DNA from: JAPWJZ01 sp035626855
GTDB lineage: Bacteria > Pseudomonadota > Alphaproteobacteria > Micavibrionales > UBA2020
Length of the DNA stretch: 7,291 bases
Reading direction: 5' to 3'
Assembly (NCBI GenBank): GCA_035626855.1
Contig: DASPMW010000023.1
Location: 1 to 7,291, forward strand
The translations under genes and the position numbers were made by a program. This document shows positions 5,313 through 7,291 of the stretch, one piece after another. Under the pieces are notes generated by a model that saw nothing but the letters and a program-made list of their open reading frames with translations, made no database searches and was not told the origin of the DNA. Positions within the stretch are counted from its first letter, which is position 1, and every line of letters starts with the position of its first letter.

Positions 5313-6911
5313 ATGACCGCAGAAATCAAAGACAAGGCAGATGTCGTTATCGTCGGATCGGGCGCGGCCGGCCTGTTCGCCGCGCTGACGCTCGCGCCCC
5401 GCCGCGTGCTGGTCCTCTCCGAAAAACCCCTCGGCGGCGTCTGCGCATCCGCTTGGTCGCAGGGCGGCATTGCCGCCGCCGTTGCGCCGGACGACACGAC
5501 CGAAAGCCATGTTGCGGACACGCTGAAGGCCGGCGCGGGCATCACCGATGCCGATGTCGCCCGCACGCTGGTCGAAGCCGCACCGAAATATATCGAAATC
5601 CTTGCCAAATACGGCGTGAAGTTTGAGCGCGATGAAGCGGGTGCCTATAAACTCTCCCGCGAAGCCTGCCATGCCCGCCGCCGCGTGCTGAAAGCGGCAG
5701 CCGGCGATGGCTTCGGCGCGGAAATGATGCGCGCCCTGGTGGAAGCCGTGCGCAACACCCCCTCGATCATTTATGTCGAAGGCGTCTCGGCCGAGCGCCT
5801 CGTGCGCCGCGACGGCGCGACCATGGGCCCCGTGCAGGGCGTGCTCTGCCGCCGCCTGAGCGATGGCAAGCCTGTGGTCTATGCAGCGCCGGCCGTGCTG
5901 CTCGCGACCGGCGGTCTCGGCGGTCTTTTCGCCGCGACGTCCAACCCCCTTCATGCGATCGGCCGCGGCATCGCGATTGCCGCGCGCGCGGGAGCGGTCG
6001 TTTCTGATTTGGAATTCGTGCAATTCCACCCGACCGTGCTCGATATCGGCGAAGATCCGGCGCCGCTCGCGACGGAAGCCCTGCGCGGCGAAGGCGCGCA
6101 TCTCGTCAACTCGCGCGGTGAACGTTTCATGCTTGATTATCATGAAGCGGCGGAACTTGCCCCCCGCGACGTGGTGAGCCGCGGAATATTTGCGCAGATC
6201 CAGAAGGGCCAAAAGGTCTATCTCGACTGCCGCCATATCGACACGGCGCATTTCCCCGCGCTGCTGCAGGCGGCGGGCCGCGCCGGGCTGAACCCCAAAC
6301 GCGACCTGATCCCCGTCATGCCCGCCGTGCATTACCACATGGGCGGCGTCGCGACTGACCTTAACGGCCGCGCCTCGCTGCATGGCTTGTGGGTGGCCGG
6401 CGAAGCGGCTGCAACGGGCCTGCATGGAGCGAACCGCTTGGCCTCCAACTCCCTTATGGAAGCGATCGTCATGGGCGCGCGTGCGGCCGAAGATATCGCG
6501 GCTTTCGTCAAGAAAGGCCAGCCCGCGCCCCGCATAAACCTGACCGAACTCCCGAAGCTGCCCCATGCGGATATGGAGAACGAACGCCAGGTGCTGCGCG
6601 ACATCATGACCGACCTCGTCGGCGTGATCCGGAGCGAGCAGGGCATGAAGGAAGCGATCCGCGAACTTTCGGTCATCTGCGCGAACGCCGAATCCCGCGA
6701 CACCAAAACCGCCGATATGGCGCTGGTCGCGCGCATGATCGCGGCCTGCGCCCTTGCCCGCACGGAAAGCCGCGGCGGCCATTGCCGCGCCGATTACCCG
6801 GTGCCGGTGAAGGCCTTCCAGAAGCGCAGCTTCACGACTCTGAAAGAGGTTGATGGCATGGTTGCGGCCGCGCTACTCTCCCGCCAGCCCGCGCGTGAAA
6901 GCGCCGCATAA
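5313..6911 (+). CDS. nadB: L-aspartate oxidase NadB
   Basis: This FAD enzyme oxidises L-aspartate to iminoaspartate for NadA. The 532-aa protein has the succinate dehydrogenase/fumarate reductase flavoprotein fold. An FAD-binding DVVIVGSGAAGLFAALTLA segment spans 10-28, SQGGIAAAV 49-57, REACHARRR 116-124 and ATGGLGGLFAATSNP 198-212. EFVQFHPT spans 234-241, RDVVSRGIF 285-293, VHYHMGG 339-345, and GLWVAGEAAATGLHGANRLASNSLMEA 358-384. Residues expected to act in the active site by alignment to E. coli NadB are E117, H239, R290, H340 and R375, and all are present. A helical C-terminal domain runs from about 420. The ATG at 5313 was chosen over an upstream in-frame start inside nadA because AAGGAG (5301-5306) lies 6 bases before it; this ribosome site overlaps the nadA stop codon. 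nadC follows 12 bases after its stop. The identification is secure. Confidence 0.97.
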   Translation: MTAEIKDKADVVIVGSGAAGLFAALTLAPRRVLVLSEKPLGGVCASAWSQGGIAAAVAPDDTTESHVADTLKAGAGITDADVARTLVEAAPKYIEILAKYGVKFERDEAGAYKLSREACHARRRVLKAAAGDGFGAEMMRALVEAVRNTPSIIYVEGVSAERLVRRDGATMGPVQGVLCRRLSDGKPVVYAAPAVLLATGGLGGLFAATSNPLHAIGRGIAIAARAGAVVSDLEFVQFHPTVLDIGEDPAPLATEALRGEGAHLVNSRGERFMLDYHEAAELAPRDVVSRGIFAQIQKGQKVYLDCRHIDTAHFPALLQAAGRAGLNPKRDLIPVMPAVHYHMGGVATDLNGRASLHGLWVAGEAAATGLHGANRLASNSLMEAIVMGARAAEDIAAFVKKGQPAPRINLTELPKLPHADMENERQVLRDIMTDLVGVIRSEQGMKEAIRELSVICANAESRDTKTADMALVARMIAACALARTESRGGHCRADYPVPVKAFQKRSFTTLKEVDGMVAAALLSRQPARESAA

Positions 6912-6923
6912 GGAGTTGCAAAC

Positions 6924-7291
6924 ATGACCTCTCTGCCCGCACCGCTGCCCTTGGTGATCCTCGAGCCATTGGTGAAAATGGCGCTCGCCGAAGATCTGGG
7001 CCGCTCCGGCGATATCACCAGCAACTCGACCGTGCCTGCCGAAACGCGCTCCCGCGTGGTGATCGCCAGCCGCGAAGAGGGCCGCATCGCCGGCCTTGAT
7101 CTTGCCGAGCTCGCCTTCAAGCTGGTCGACCCTACCCTCAACGTAAAACGCCTGAAGCCCGAGGGCAGCGACGTCAAAAAAGGCGACGAGGTGATGGAGG
7201 TGGAGGGCAAGGCGCGTTCCATCCTGACCGCCGAGCGCGTCGCGCTCAATTTCGTCGGCCGCATGTCGGGCATTGCGACGCTGACGCTGAA
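6924..7291 (+). CDS. nadC: nicotinate-nucleotide pyrophosphorylase NadC (partial, 3' end outside the window)
   Basis: NadC (quinolinate phosphoribosyltransferase) converts quinolinate and PRPP to nicotinate mononucleotide, CO2 and pyrophosphate, completing the de novo branch into NAD. The first 122 residues are present, somewhat under half of the usual 280-290. They cover the N-terminal alpha/beta domain: ALAEDLGRSGDITS (20-33), the REEGRIAGL segment (50-58), the VKKGDEVMEVEG turn (84-95) and the signature LTAERVALNFVGRMSGIAT (101-119), whose AER/LNF residues start the catalytic barrel and help bind substrate. AAGGAG at 6910-6915 lies 8 bases before the ATG. The gene runs off the right edge in frame with no stop. 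It is the third gene of the operon and is presumably co-transcribed with nadA and nadB. Confidence 0.95.
   Translation, partial: MTSLPAPLPLVILEPLVKMALAEDLGRSGDITSNSTVPAETRSRVVIASREEGRIAGLDLAELAFKLVDPTLNVKRLKPEGSDVKKGDEVMEVEGKARSILTAERVALNFVGRMSGIATLTL

Noticed and set aside
5127..6782. 551-codon open frame on the minus strand opposite nadB
   Set aside because: It is a shadow of a secure nadB gene. The translation is R/A/H/G-rich with no family resemblance.

Overview
The window looks like a chromosomal segment of a fairly GC-rich alphaproteobacterium. The evidence is a GapR/DUF2312 gene, a family that is characteristic of Alphaproteobacteria, and a NrtR-type Nudix-related regulator with a long insert, which resembles alphaproteobacterial proteins. 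The lineage within the class cannot be fixed from this sequence. No mobile element, phage gene, CRISPR array, tRNA or rRNA was seen. Coding density is high and genes are tightly packed.

Layout, left to right. (1) Bases 1-120: possibly the last codons of an upstream gene, then a good sigma70-type promoter. (2) gapR, a small DNA-binding protein (121-417). (3) A 145-bp gap with a hairpin, a GTTAA/TTAAC inverted repeat and a TATACT box. (4) A two-gene plus-strand unit: an exported Sel1-repeat protein (563-1996), followed 3 bp later by a NrtR-family regulator (2000-3007). (5) A two-gene minus-strand unit: a 145-aa protein of unknown function (4004-3567) overlapping by ATGA with an ankyrin-repeat protein (3570-3004). 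The last gene ends on the same CTAG as the regulator gene coming the other way. (6) A 278-bp divergent, AT-richer control region (4005-4282) with a sigma70-like promoter and three TTATRCTC repeats. (7) The nadA-nadB-nadC operon (4283 to the right edge, nadC cut off), each gene with its own AAGGAG ribosome binding site.

How the genes fit together. NadB oxidises L-aspartate to iminoaspartate. NadA condenses that with dihydroxyacetone phosphate to give quinolinate. NadC converts quinolinate to nicotinate mononucleotide, so the operon is the full de novo route into NAD. NrtR-family proteins are Nudix-derived repressors of NAD metabolism, so the 335-aa regulator is very probably the local controller of nadABC. 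Its Nudix box is degenerate, as expected of a sensor rather than a hydrolase. The repeated TTATRCTC elements around the nadA promoter are the best candidates for its operators, and a related TTATAC element lies upstream of the regulator's own transcription unit. The Sel1 and ankyrin genes have no evident biochemical link to NAD.

Nothing here is clearly a new defence or mobile system. The most informative points are the regulator/operator pair for NAD synthesis and the uncharacterised two-gene ankyrin cassette whose proteins share an ARFRR tail motif.
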